A stretch of DNA of 64,000 nucleotides from Lutraria lutraria (GCA_964023205.1 OZ026838.1:30655843-30719842); one strand, 5' to 3'; shown: positions 38,338 to 53,280, numbered from the stretch's first letter. Numbers and translations: made by a program. Notes: generated by a model not told the origin, from the sequence alone.

Positions 38338-39805
38338 ACTTATGTTTAGGTTTTGAACCAACTGCTTCAACATGTGACTTGTTCCCCCACACTGAGGCAA
38401 AAAAATTTCGTTCTTCTATTAAAGATGTTTCAGAGTCAAGTTTTTCACCAGCTAACACCATCTGTTTAATAACATGTGTTGAAGTTACATCACCTTTGCA
38501 ATGCTCAAGCAGCCAATTGTGTCCTTGTTCTACAACATTACTATCACTAGTTAAAACATCATTTACTAAACCTATGTTTTGTGAAAATTCTGTGTTCATT
38601 AATTTTCCTGAGGACAATAACTCTAAAGCTTTAGTTCTTCCTAGTATTTGTACAAGCCTAGTACACCCTCCCCATCCAGGTGCAATGTTTAACTTTACGT
38701 GAATAAATCCTATTTTAGCACTGGGTGTCATGACTCTAAAATCGCACGCTGTTGCCAGCTCAGCACCACCACCTAAAGCATATCCATCAATAGCAGCAAC
38801 ACTAACCATGGGTACGTTATATAGTCTAGTTGTAACATTTTGCATAAACATACACATATCTTCACCACATGACAGTATCTGCTTTACAGTTTCCAGGTCA
38901 CCTCCAGAACAGAAGGTATTCCCCTGGCCTACTAAAACAATACCTTTTCCAGAAGTCCAGTTTTCAAGTTCAGATACACATTCTTCAAAATGTACCATCA
39001 TTTTCCCTGCAAAGATAACACATGTACATTATGAATCTAATAATAAGTAATAACTTCATACAAGACACAACCAAATTTACACTAAATTAAGAGATTCAGC
39101 TAAAAGTATCAACAACAACTGAGGCTGCAACTCTTATTCTTACTTATCTTAGCTGGTTGCATATTTCTGGACAAATAAAAATATAATTATACCTTATCTG
39201 CCTTGGAAAGCGACTACATGTATTTCCTTAGTTGATATTTAATATTCATTAAAATACTTAAGGTCAAATGAAGCCCATAATATTCTGTTGCAAAAGTTTT
39301 ACCTGAAAATGCATTTTTCTTTTCGGGATTATTCAACGTTATTGTAGCTATTCCAGTTTCATTATCTTTTATTAAGTCCACTGAACCACCAGGAAATTCT
39401 TTCAATTGATCTCGAACTTTACCAAAGGAGCTAACAGAACGATGGATTCTAAAAAGATGCTGATGTTTACCTGTCATATACAAGGAACAAACATGTTTAC
39501 CTGTCATATACAATGAACAAACAAAACATGAAATTAATAATTTTATTATAAATGATTACACAATACATTTTGCACTCAGTAATTTTAATCAAACAAAAAG
39601 ATTATCATTTATTCACATATACTTAAAAGGATGTAGCTATGAATTTGATTTTGGCAATAAAACACATTTGAAGAATGCTCAAAGTCACAATTTATTAACT
39701 AAAAAGTTATGAAAGGGTAACTGAGTAAGTGTTAATGAATCTTCTCAAGAAATATGTATTATATCAGTACAAACCAGCCAATGGCAGAAATAATCGTGTA
39801 ATCAT
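38336..39805 (-). CDS. ECHDC1: Ethylmalonyl-CoA decarboxylase
   Basis: This crotonase-fold enzyme decarboxylates ethylmalonyl-CoA (and methylmalonyl-CoA), a metabolite-repair step that removes acetyl-CoA carboxylase side products. Exons are 39775-39805, 39303-39470 (or to 39500 with the alternative acceptor) and 38336-39006, with phases 1 and 1, giving 289 residues (human about 307). Seen: FPGGSVDL, TLNNPEKKNAFSG, NTFCSGGDL forming the oxyanion-hole region, CMFMQN, then ALGGGAELATACDFRVMTP and GWGGCTRL, all diagnostic of ECHDC1 rather than general enoyl-CoA hydratases. The first exon is short and rests on its splice phase and ATG only; a start elsewhere is possible. The N-terminus is basic and hydrophobic (MITRLFLPLAG), unlike a typical cytosolic start. 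Confidence 0.93.
39461..39520 (-). repeat. 30-base duplication carrying a second splice acceptor in ECHDC1
   Basis: Two adjacent 30-base copies each contain TATATGACAG|GTAAACAT. Acceptors end at 39471 and 39501, exactly 10 codons apart. Confidence 0.85.
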
Positions 39806-40325
39806 GATGCTCGTGCACACCTCTCTTTACCATAAAGAATGTATGTAGGATCCTACAAAATAGGCAAACTATTATCACAAATAAAGACGTATAAGAGAAC
39901 TATAATAGAAGACAATAAAAACAAGAACTTTTTTTCCTTTCAGACTCCTGCTCACACAATACACATCCCTTTTATCAATAAATTAACTGGAATAACAGTA
40001 TAGATAAACGAAAAATAAATCATTCATTTCTTAATAATCTGATGAAATATCGGGCTTTTTTTAAATATATAGGAATGATCCCAAATTATAGGAATATAGT
40101 TATATGAATACAAATTTATTTGAAGCTTGACACCCTGCTCTTATATCAAAATACCAGTCATATATCTGCAAATATATGAGCCAAATCCTTTATCTAGTCA
40201 AACCAGGGACCTTATAAATACATTGAAAAATGTAATGAAACGTAGAGCCCCTGGTCATACTGCCAATACTATGGGTATGACTAAACAGTATAAAATTGGG
40301 TACAATTATTAACAAACTACAATAA

Positions 40326-40718
40326 GTACAGAATCCTGTTAGTGTCATGTCAAATGTCGTCCATCATCCCTCCCCCAAATTATCGAGCATTGTATCGCAT
40401 TATCGCTATGTCATATTGCATTGTTGCGCATCACTAAAATGCAGGACATGACGCATACCAATGAGATACATTCATGATTGCGACAGAGACGTATAATACA
40501 ATATATCTCTGATTGCGACAAGGCGATATGACATTGCTGACGTGAAACAACATTGCGACATATCTTGCCAACTCAACAACGCGACATTTTGACAAATGTT
40601 GTATCGCTTGTCGTCCATCGTATTGCATTGTCCGTAGTATCATGTTGTTGTATCTAGTTGTTGTGTTTTTGGGGGGGCTACGCACAACATTTGACATGGC
40701 AATTACAGGATTCTGTAC
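40326..40718. repeat. TA-flanked terminal-inverted-repeat element (MITE)
   Basis: The left end GTACAGAATCCTGT and following 'catgtcaaatgt' match the reverse complement of the right end over about 30 bases. The ends read TA-CAG...CTG-TA, compatible with insertion at a TA target as in Tc1/mariner-type MITEs. There is no coding capacity; the interior has scattered 'ttgcgaca' motifs. Confidence 0.8.
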
Positions 40719-41885
40719 AATAGGTCATAATAATGTATTGCAATGAATTACAAGGAACAATGTTACAATCATAAACGAATAAAAAATTGGATTGAGGTTT
40801 CGTTAATATAAAATGTTATTTACAGTTGGTTCATTACAATCGTCCGAACATATGGTAATCCGAATTTCATACTAGTTATCCTAATTTCATACTATTTTCG
40901 AAAGAAGGAAATTTCAGTCATTACAATACTGCTTAAATTTACTTCTATTTCAGATCAATTTCTTATGTACATTTTATTCAAATAAATGGAGTTTATCAAA
41001 ACAATCATAGTTTTCTTACAAATAAATTACTGTGAACCTGTACCGAATAAAAAATCGCATGACCGGAATATAAACGCGAAGACGGTGTTCATGTAAAATT
41101 CACTTTTATCCGGGCACTTAGTAGTTGGTAGGGACAAGCGCCTGCTCGACAGAATTCGATAGCGAGTGGCGAATAAAATCGTTTTTCTTCCATAGAAGTC
41201 AATTATTGTGTAAGTTGCCTCATGACGAAACGTTTTTCTGATTCTTGAACACAATTTCAATTTCTGATTCCGCTGAATGTTAAGTGTTAGTTTTGTTTAC
41301 ATTGACCGGCCATTCATCATGTTTTGTTTAGAAATAGAATTTTTAGAAATGACGTATTTCCATGCCTCCAGATTAAAACATAGCAAGTTATTGAATGATG
41401 TAATGTTCTATATACAGTATTAAACATTTCAACTAGTGAAAAATGTCAAATTTTAGATTACCAGGAACAGTACAGTGTATAAATGTGTGTCTGACTGAGC
41501 CTCAGGACATACATATTGTCTGGTTGATTTTTATTTCCTTTGTCATTTTCTTCAAACCAAACTGTAATGTCCTACCTTCATCTTATAAAGTTATATATGT
41601 AAAGATTTGGTGGTCTGGATTCCTGATCTAGATACTTGCTTTCAATAAGTGTAATGGTTCAATAATGAGTTGGTCCAAATTAGTTTCAAAATTTATTATG
41701 AACATTAAAATTTAAATTACATCATGAATTCAATACATGATACCATATGGTGACTGGTCTGCATAGTGTAGCAGTGTGGTATATTGTACTGGGCTTTTTT
41801 CCTTCTTTAGTAGGGGTAGTTTACAGGCGTCTTCCCCTCAGGAAAATTCTTTAGAATCGAATGTCAGTCATTATGATTTAGAATC

Positions 41886-42215
41886 AGGCTTAAATTGAAA
41901 TTAAGTTTGTTTGCCCTTTACCGACCCACCCGAAAAAATCAAGCCGACTCAAAAGATTTTATTGCAAAATCTGGGAGAACTTTATAATGTATGTTAAGGC
42001 ACTGAGTACATGTTTATGGTTGATAAAAACACACAATAAATGGTAGCAGAATACATAAAATGACTATATAATGCTTCTAGATAGAAGTGTAATTTCATGC
42101 TAGGTAACTAAAGGTCAAATTCAGAAATAAAATAAAATATTTTTCCTACCTACCGACCCTCTTCTAAAATTCAGGCTCGGTAAAGTGCAAACAAACATAT
42201 TTTTAATTTAGGCCT
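41886..42215. repeat. 330-base MITE upstream of ELOC, copy A
   Basis: The ends AGGCTTAAATTGAAATTAAG and AGGCCTAAATTAAAAATATG (reverse complement) begin inverted repeats of about 40 bases. The interior matches 44354-44710 closely (for example 'tggtagcagaatacataaaa'). Confidence 0.85.
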
Positions 42216-42340
42216 CATGCAGTTTTCCACTAAAGTAAAGTTCATCTTGCATCAAGTTTTTTCTTCCCCCAAATTTAAGGAAAAGTCCCCTTCCTGTGAA
42301 AAAAGCCCTGTTGTATTTATAAATTGGCTGGAATATTAAC

Positions 42341-42455
42341 GCCCCGATTAGTTCAGTTGGTAGAGCATCTGACTTGCATGCAGGAGGTTGCAGGTTCTAG
42401 CTCCACATCGGGTACATTATTTTCTTCCTCCTAGGCTATTACACTGTTTTAGCTG
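42341..42455 (+). repeat. tRNA-derived SINE
   Basis: A tRNA-like head (A box GTTCAGTTGGTAGAGC; anticodon-loop position CTTGCAT) is followed by a body reading GGTACATTATTTTC, also found at 58480-58552. The acceptor and anticodon stems have mismatches and the T loop is degraded, so this is a SINE rather than a working tRNA-Ala gene. Confidence 0.75.
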
Positions 42456-42749
42456 TAAAAATAATCATGAAATCAAATTTCTTTTTGAGAAACTCTGTAA
42501 ATTCAGTATTAAAGTGGTTAAATTAAAATATATCGGCAATAAATGACATTACAATCACAAACATACGGAAAATGAAATAGACATTATAATGATTTTCAGC
42601 ATCTTAATACCTGTGAGAGTGGTTCATAATACTGGTGTAGTATGAAGAATTTCAGTCCTTTGTGTTTTGATTGATACCCACTTATGCCATGATCAGTATC
42701 AATCTGGAAAAAAGTATACCATCTATGAACATTTGAAATTCCAATTTGC

Positions 42750-43065
42750 AGTCTTCAAATTTAGCAATGGACCTTGGACCGCGTCTACCAAAATGGCCAT
42801 GGGTCCAGTAACTTTGATAAGGTTACTGGTCCGATGGTCCAGTAAATTTTTCAGTAATAAATTTACCATGTTTCAGAACAAAAAATGAAGCATGTTAATC
42901 ACTCTCAAAAAATGACGTTTTTTAGCCAAATTATATGAAATTTTTGCATGTACTGTTTTTGGTCCACTAAAACTTCTTTCAGTCAAGTAAAGTTTGCATT
43001 TATGATTTTCACTGGACCGAATGTCCAGTGCGTGAAAAAGTTTTTTGTGAAGACTGAATTTGTAT
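42750..43065. repeat. MITE-like repeat just upstream of ELOC coding exon
   Basis: The left end 'gcagtcttcaaattt' and right end 'gaagactgaatttg' are inverted. The interior has GGACCGAATGTCC-type blocks shared with 22168-22410. Confidence 0.6.
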
Positions 43066-43144
43066 AGTAATGTTTGTTATAACTTATATGCACTTATCGT
43101 TCTGATTTTCCATTTTACAGTGATTAGGTGTACTACCAATCAAC

Positions 43145-45097
<1,953 letters not shown>

Positions 45098-45469
45098 AGT
45101 AATACTTGTTGTTGTTGAATGTGTCTTTTTTAAAATTTAAAAATTAGGAAACGATGTTTATCAGTGAGCTTAATCCTGGAATAAAGATGAGTATTTTATG
45201 TTTGCTTTTGATTAGCTTTGAAATTATTGTTAAGTTCATTGTAAACTATGGCATTAGTATGTCAAGAAGATGTATGAATATTTTGAATAATTCCTTGAAC
45301 CCAGAGCAGTGTATGTGAATACTGTTTGTTATCTCTTGTATTGAAATATCACATTACAAAATAATACCTTAATAGACGTGTTCATTACAGAAATTTTGTC
45401 ATCAACTCTACATCTAGTGAATAAAATTGTTAAGTTATTACCCCTTGGAGATTTGTTATGACATTTCCA

Positions 45470-45475
45470 AATAAA
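45470..45475 (+). terminator. Candidate ELOC poly(A) signal
   Basis: AATAAA about 375 bases after the ELOC stop. A further AATAAA lies near 45910. Choice between them is not decidable from sequence. Confidence 0.4.
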
Positions 45476-45929
45476 ATGTAACCATTCATTTGTTAGTGAG
45501 CAAGTTCATATGAATTTACTTTTGTGCTCATGTGTTTTGGGGTGAATCTTATTTTGATTTGACTTTTGTGTTAATAACATGTTAAATATTGTCTTTTTGC
45601 ACTGTATAGAAATACATGATGTAGACGGATGTTATGTATGGGATATTATAGTTGAAAGCTTTGTATCTCATTGTCATGTTTTTGTAGTTTCTCTATTGTA
45701 TTTATTGCTACTCAATATTTGCACACAATTTTATACTTTGATGTTAATGTGTCTGGGATACCAATTAATGTCTCACATAATTTTCTTTGTGTTACTTTTG
45801 ATTATGTCACATGTTCTAAAACTTAAACAGAAATTATTAAATCAAGTATACTTCAGTTAGATTAGTTTTACTTTTTTTCAGTACTTGAGTTTCAACCGTT
45901 AAGACACACAAATAAAGATACTTAATAAT

Positions 45930-48230
45930 TAATTCACTATCTTGTTTTTAAGCGTGTATAAGAAACTTGCTTCAATTCCCATTGAAATTAATTACCTTTT
46001 CTTCGAAAATGAATTCTGCCAAACAACTTTGACTGATATTTTGAGAAAATATTGTCACTATTTTCCCATTAAAATTTCGCTTCCTGTTAACAATTTTCAT
46101 GCGTATGTACTTTTTTAACAATAAATAACCTACTTCCTTTTAAATGGATTTACTTACAAAAAATTGTAACTCTGAACAAATTTGCTGTGTATATTGTTTG
46201 GTGTGATAGATATACTCTGATAAGATCTAATGTTACAGAGTATAATTTTCAGTATTTATAAATTTGTTTATTGTTTTTAGTTCCTTCTAGTATTTACTAA
46301 AATCATTAAGGATTTGAATGCATATTCTTTCAGTAAAATCTTTTTTAATAGAAAGCATACTTCTACCATTTATGTATTTTATGGATCCACTAACAACATA
46401 GTTTTCTATCTATATTTTTGAACTGAGGAATAAGTGATCTAATGAAATTGACTTATCAATGGTTTCAATTCTATAAAAGTTGGAATTATTTCACAAACAA
46501 TTTTTTCAAATATTTTACCAAAATTCACAGCTTGAGTCTAAAGTTTAAACACTAGTGAAGGATAAAAAAATATTCATTTCAATATGTTCAAATTAATTTG
46601 TGTAATAAAAAAAATATGCTATGATCTTTATGGCAGTTGTACTGAAAATTTATTGTGTTGACACTGTCCGATTGTTGATGTCTTGATTTCATGAGTTAAT
46701 GCTTTTCTGTATTAGATTGGCAGTTTCTCCTTGAGGTGTCCCATTTTCATTCCTCCATTTTAGCATTTGTGTACATCTTATTCAATCAAAATTGTTCTCT
46801 TTGTAACAAGGCAATCTGCTGGAAAGAATAATGAATCAATAAATAAAAATGAACAAGTTTTCATGTTAATTCCATCGTGTCTTATGCATTATGTCCTTGT
46901 TTATTATTTAACAATAAAAATGAAAATATTCAGTATTTATTCTTTGTTTTTATTGTTTACATTATTTTCACAATTATGTTGGAATCTTTTTTATGATTTT
47001 ATTGTTTACATTTCCTTTACTCTGCTTTTTCTTAGCTTCAGTTAATTCCGATGGTATAATGTCAGATAATATCAGGTCATATGATCATAAGTTATTCAGT
47101 ATCAGTTATAATACAAATTAATTAAACTGTCAAAGCTGAATAATTACACAGTCGCTGAACGCGATCATTTTACAATGTATTACAGACATAAAACATTCTA
47201 TGACCAGGTTATTTTCCCTTATTCATGAAAATTAAAACCAGAGCTGATGGTAAAATGTTAATCCTGACTGCTTGTTTTGAAGAAAATGACTCCTCAGTAA
47301 AATTACACTTCTAATTGTTGCTGACTTTAGGGCAATTTGATTAAGGATAATTGGTATACATTATTTTGAAATGGCCTCAAAATGTATATAGTTTCTCTGA
47401 TGTGCTGAGTAAGCCAAGTGATGCTATATTAAAAACTAATAATAATAGTAAAGTAGCATCTCTGGTACGCCCAAGCGCCACATTCCAGTTACCTTATAAA
47501 AGTTTTTTATTCATGAAGGGAGATCACTGCATAGGAGAATGAAAAGTTTGAAGAAGTAGTATAAATACATTCCATGTTACAGTTTGGGAGCATGTCAAAA
47601 AGTGACTACTCATGTATTTAAAATAGCTTAACATTTCATTTCACCTATAATGTAAAAAAGTAAATTAAAATACAAAAAGAGACACAGTCACACAAAGCAC
47701 CAAAAAAGAAGATAAAAGCAACCCGGTTACATAAGCAGTGATAACTAAAATCAAGATGCCGAGGTGTAAAATGGTTCTTTATATTGGCACTCTGTAGAAT
47801 ATCAACTGAGGTTGATTTTATGTTTGTAAGCATCGTTATCAACAACATATAAATGTCTGGTCAAATTATCACAATAACTTCAACATGCGCTTACAACGAT
47901 GTGTAAGAGTTGTCTTTCTTGTTCCAGTGGACACGTATTATAAAATGTTTTTTTTATTTTTCGTTTAAATTCATCAAACATTTTAAATCATCATAATTAT
48001 GCTAAACGTGGTAATGCATAAATTTATTTATGCAATTATGGTGCAATACACATTTAATGCATTTAGGTGTCGTGCAAATGTTCATTTACAGTCAGAAAGC
48101 TGTTAAGACGACAGGTTTATATCAGTTATTTTGCATACATTTACTGTATAAATACAACTAATAAATATGTCCCTCATCAGTATACCATGAAGTATATAAC
48201 GTAGACATTAAATGTATAATTCATGGTATA
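45930..48230. other. Intergenic stretch, nothing supported
   Basis: AT-rich sequence downstream of ELOC with only short fortuitous frames. No paired splice sites or recognisable protein motifs were found. Confidence 0.4.
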
Positions 48231-48238
48231 CTAAATAT

Positions 48239-48415
48239 ACAGTCAAACCTGTGTTAGCGACCACCTCCGAATAAAGGTCACCCTGTGAATAAAGGCCATT
48301 CTTTTAACCGTCTATGGTTATTTATAACAAAATGATCTCTGAATAAAGGCCATCTATCAGTAAATACCAACTTTTGTCTTTCCAGAAGGTGGCCAATGTT
48401 CATAGGTTCGACTGT
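48239..48415. repeat. MITE-like repeat of the 'AATAAAGGCCA' family, intact copy
   Basis: Ends ACAGTCAAACCTGTG and ACAGTCGAACCTATG (reverse complement) are inverted repeats ending in CAG next to TA. The interior carries several 'gaataaaggcca' blocks. This copy serves as the uninterrupted reference for the split copy at 54333-55367. Confidence 0.75.
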
Positions 48416-48419
48416 TTAA

Positions 48420-50194
48420 TAATAACTCTGTGTTTAGGTATTATCCGAGAGACACGTTTGTCAGAAAAGCTGGAGTAACAATACAGTTCTCACAAAATCA
48501 CCTGCGTACATTTATAGATCATGGTCGAAGGAAAATCAGAGAGTTAAATACATTTTTGTATTTGATTAATGTTCATTTTCTGTATGTACATTGTATATTA
48601 TCATCTTAATTAAGATAAATACTTATCGACGCCTTAAATTCTGGACGAATTGAAAAAAGTTGCCATACTGGTATAGATCGACTGTTTTTCCACACAACAT
48701 TTTGGCAGTTGCTAATCTATATTACCCAACTATATACGAATATGAACAGACCGGTATACTTGTTAATCATATGGTAATTACATCAGAAATTTACATACGA
48801 GGCGAGTATAGACGGGAAAGTTGTTGACAGGTGGATTTCAGGACAGGTTTTACTGTATTGCGTGTTAATCAATGTAATAATTACCTGTATACCATAATAC
48901 ATGTATCTACGTGTAGTAGCTTTCAACACTTTCGGCAGAATAATGTATAATACATGAAAAATGTAACCGAATCTCCAGCGAACCCATAATGTCAATTTAG
49001 AATCTTTTCTCTTAATATATTGAATGATAAATATCGCTAACACCGGACGTCTGAGGATGGTGATTTCATTGCCAACTATATCTGTTTTATTTCCCTGTAG
49101 ACATATTATTTACATATCAGCGAACGCAATGAATGTCGGCTTTATTTAGACTTCAACACGCGATGGTTGTACATTTTATGTAAGCCTATATGGCTAGTCG
49201 TCATAGAAATGAAATCATGGCAATGTAGCATGAATGCTACAAGACACGATAAACTTAATTTAGGTATTTCTTATAAAAAAATGTTGATTTTATTGTGTTT
49301 ACGCGATCCAAACTGTTTAGCGAAGAAAACTGAATCTTACTATGAATTAAGCTGATGTTCAGTGACCTTGCATCGTTTATCAGGGTCTAATATACTACAT
49401 TAAATATTTATATATTGACTGGCAAGAAATACCCAAGTATTTAAATTATTATTTAATCCGAATACAAAGATGTTTCAGTGGTGATTGTGAATGCATTTGT
49501 TTCCTGACCTACCATAGTCGTACCCATTAGCAAGCAACTTTCAATACATGTAACTCTATAATAATAGAACTACCTGTCATTAATAATAATGGTGGTATCA
49601 ACTAACGGACAGAAGCCTGACGTATGTAATAAAATGGCTTCGAATGAGTACAGCTTTCAAAAATGGATTACTAAATGTTATATAAAACTAGTATATTATA
49701 TTACATTAGTATTATAAAATGTATTATTTACAAAAATAGACTACATAATATCGATTATTACATGTAATATACTACAATGTATATTTACATATAACCTAGG
49801 TTACGAGTATATTCTCTCAGGGAATCCAATTAATCGTGGAATTTGTTCAAATGCTTGAAAATCTATTGAGACTTGTTACATGTATATCTGTAGCATACGT
49901 CACGCAATACCTGTATTAGGACTAAAATACTCAGAAATCGAATTTAGCTTGGCATACTTCTGGTATTCTTTTATCATAGAAAAGCTAAAAGAATTACACG
50001 GAAGTTGTCGAGATTCCAAACAGGACACACTTTGTATCTCCGGATGAACGATTTCATTTATTTAATACTTAAAGTTATGTCAAAGTCTTATACCAAAGAT
50101 CTATAATATGATTTTTTTCTGTCCAGGATATGTTATCCATTAAAGGGGCATACCCTACAACTTGGTGCATCTAGAATCAAGGCAAAATGATGAT
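48420..50194. other. Intergenic stretch, nothing supported
   Basis: AT-rich sequence left of the assembly gap, without supported genes or clear repeats. Confidence 0.4.
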
Positions 50195-50394
50195 NNNNNN
50201 NNNNNNNNNNNNNNNNNNNNNNNNNNNNNNNNNNNNNNNNNNNNNNNNNNNNNNNNNNNNNNNNNNNNNNNNNNNNNNNNNNNNNNNNNNNNNNNNNNNN
50301 NNNNNNNNNNNNNNNNNNNNNNNNNNNNNNNNNNNNNNNNNNNNNNNNNNNNNNNNNNNNNNNNNNNNNNNNNNNNNNNNNNNNNNNNNNNNNN
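50195..50394. other. Assembly gap of 200 N
   Basis: Exactly 200 undetermined bases. The round number suggests a scaffold placeholder, so true spacing is unknown. Apparent frames across it are meaningless. Confidence 0.99.
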
Positions 50395-50837
50395 CTGTAT
50401 ATTGTAACAACATAAATTTTCGATAGTGACTCTATTACAAATATATAAGCATTTTTTTTTAATTTTTACAACATTTAATTTACAACGTTCGCTGCGATTA
50501 TATTAGCTTGACATAAATCTTCAAATTTGTGGTGGAAAATAATGTAATCGTACATTTACTGATTTACTAGCCACTATTGTGATTACTCGCGAACATTATT
50601 TCGTGATCTACTCAAACTAGATTTATACGCACTATCATTGACTGAGCTGATAGTTCTTAATTCATTTATTGTAACTGTGAAACACTCACCCAGAAGCACG
50701 TGTCTTGGACGAATAAAGTTTTCCAGTCGTGAAAAGCTTACAATGAATTTATCATACATATAGCCTAAGGTGTGTAAGATTATACTTTATACTATAACAA
50801 TAACAAAGCCAACAACAACAACAATTATTGTGCAATG

Positions 50838-50998
50838 CATACCCATAGGTATTTGACGCAAGCATTTTTAACCATATTTTGGCCCGATAGGCTACATATA
50901 TATAATTACTATAAATCTATTTTATTATATACATGTATATGTAGCCTATAGGGCCAAAATATGGTTAAAAAATTTGTGTCAAGTACCTGTGTGCATAC
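50838..50998. repeat. Large foldback (inverted repeat)
   Basis: Arms of ~60-70 bases (about 50838-50905 and 50936-50998) share 'ttaaccatattttggccc' and 'ataggctacatata' in opposite orientation, around an AT-rich loop of ~30 bases. The inner part is almost perfect and the outer part more diverged. Confidence 0.85.
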
Positions 50999-51634
50999 CA
51001 TTTTGATCACACACAAAAATAACTCACGACCACAACTATAGATATCACTGCTGTAATATTTATGAATAATTGCCCTTGTGATAATAGTTAATTCAGTGTC
51101 CTTGTACAATAATGTCATCCGCTATTCAAGAAAATAACTTACAAAATAAGTGAAAAAATCTGGTGTGGATTCATTGACTGTATGAAAGCACGAAGATTTC
51201 GTGAATTGCGAAATCCTTGCTATCTACGAGTTTTTTAGTCAACATGAAAAAAAATAGATGGTGCGTCCAGGTTTGATTGAATGCAGTCAACTGTACATAC
51301 TTGATTATATGTGTTACTAACTTAAATTTATACTATTATACTATTGACCATGTATGTCTATATGTGTAAATGTAAATAATTATGCAGAATGTTAAGCGCC
51401 TATTTCTTCAATAAACCATCTATCTATCTATTTATTTAATCGTACCGACATAGGTTCCCATTAGTTCAAACCGAAGTGTATCATTATTTGGCGATAATTT
51501 CATCATTGCATTTTATTCCTTTTCGTACGTTTACAAAAGACATTCAAGTATAATCTCTCAAAGTTTGCGAAATTAATCTGACAACAAACATTATTGCAAA
51601 GTACCCGATATAATAATTCATTTGTTGTGTTTGT

Positions 51635-51737
51635 ACTATAACAGGAGGAGGAATTAAAAACATTTACTCGATGTGGGGCTTGAACTCGTGACCTTCTGCT
51701 TGCAAGTCAGATGTTCTACCAACTGAGCTAATCAGGC
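51635..51737 (-). repeat. tRNA-derived SINE, minus strand
   Basis: The reverse complement shows a tRNA-like head (GATTAGCTCAGTTGGTAGAA, loop CTTGCAA, GAGTTCAAG T-loop) followed by a TTTTAATTCCTCCTCC body similar to the other SINE copies. The acceptor stem does not pair well, so it is not called as a tRNA gene. Confidence 0.75.
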
Positions 51738-52825
51738 TGAGGATTATCTCTTACCTTAGTAAAAACGTTGATCGACATTATTTATAATGAATATTTGGTC
51801 TAATGTTAATATTTGTCATTGGCGTTCTAAATCATTGCTTGAATTGTCATCCGTAGAATGAAATATTAGTCCACCTTCTCCTTATTATTGTTTATCATGC
51901 TTTTAAGTCGCATCTGCAATTTATAAAGACTGTTTACATCATATTTCAAGTGAATTTCAAAAGACGTAGAAAATGAAAATGTCGTTACCACAGAAACGTA
52001 TGGAAACCAGCCAGGTTATGATTTGAAATATGATGCGTATAATATTATGGTGGTATAGACGAAGGACAGTTCTGAGAGAGAGAGAGGATTTACTACTGGT
52101 ATGTTGATTTTTAATTCTTGCTTCGTGGTACGTGAGTATGCTCTGTACTTAACGTTATTTTTTTCTTTAATTGAGTCGCATTTTTACATTTTGCTAAATA
52201 CAATGTATCAATTTGCTGGCATGCAGAGCTTGGCTATAAATAAACGAGTAGGTTGGTCTTATAAATATTCTGATTTAGATCACTGTGGTTGAGCTAAATA
52301 TTCGGATGAACGACTAATGCGTAAAAGGTGTTTATTTCTTGTAGCCGTTGCTCAATCAAGATCGAATGAGTAGGGAGGGGGTATTTTTTATTCTTCTATC
52401 ATTATATTTCTAGAAAGCTTGTGGATGTACCGTTCCTGGGTAAAATAACCAGGGGATTGATAGGTCGGGTAACTAGAAAGAAACAACTATTTTATGAGGT
52501 ATTGCGTCGCTTCTATTTGTTCGCTCTGTGTTTGGCTCTGAGCGCTTTTGTCACACTGTGTGTGTATGACAGAAATAGTGTCGTTATATAGGCTTGCGTT
52601 TGAGATATTGCTGCACCCGTGGGGTACGTCAGATGTATCATAGCATGGCCGTGCGTTCTTCTAAATACAGATCAGCACTGTATCGTTGATGTTGGCCAAA
52701 GGTTTGTTTATCAATTTAATCACACAAAACTGACATACAAACATTACAATACTTTTTGCATCATTTTCAAATTTGAAAATTCTGCGACATGAACCGCAAT
52801 TTAAGCTGAAGTACATGTATATGAT

Positions 52826-52924
52826 TAATATATAACAAAATGACCTCTGAAAAAAAGACAATCCCTCAATAAAGGCCCTATTATGTCTTTCACAAGGGTG
52901 GCATTTGTTCACAAGTATGACTGC
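52826..52924. repeat. Partial copy of the 'AATAAAGGCCA' repeat family
   Basis: It contains the 'aacaaaatgacctctga' and 'caataaaggcc' blocks and the right end '...gtatgactg', lacking the left half. Confidence 0.6.
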
Positions 52925-53263
52925 TCGTAACTTTACGGTCCATACAAGGTGTTTCATAATTTTATTATTTTAAAACATACTCTTAATAAAGGAGATACAT
53001 GCACAATTTTGTACAGAAACTTACAGGCTTACTACTTTTTTCACACAAAACACTAGTCTCAATTTTTTCTAGCATGATCGAAGTGTCGTCCATTTTGCTA
53101 TAAAATGACGTTGAGTCCGTGTTTTACGCTATTTTTTTGTCTGCTGTCATAAACCGATTCTGTCATTTAAATCTCGTAACTAGCCTAAGCATTTGAAGCT
53201 TGGTGAATATACGCTCTTTAAGATATCCTTATTGCATGGTCATATCAATATGTCAACTGTAAC

Positions 53264-53280
53264 GGGGGGGGGGGGGGGGG
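53264..53280 (+). repeat. Run of 17 G
   Basis: An uninterrupted poly-G tract in otherwise AT-rich DNA. Its length may be unreliable in the assembly. Confidence 0.9.

Noticed and set aside
38325..39050. Plus-strand frames opposite ECHDC1
   Set aside because: They are shadows of the well-supported minus-strand exon.
42341..42413. Functional tRNA-Ala(TGC) gene
   Set aside because: Acceptor and anticodon stems carry mismatches, the T loop lacks the usual TTCGA, and the following body is shared with other SINE copies.
50162..50426. Open frames spanning the N run
   Set aside because: They consist almost wholly of undetermined bases.
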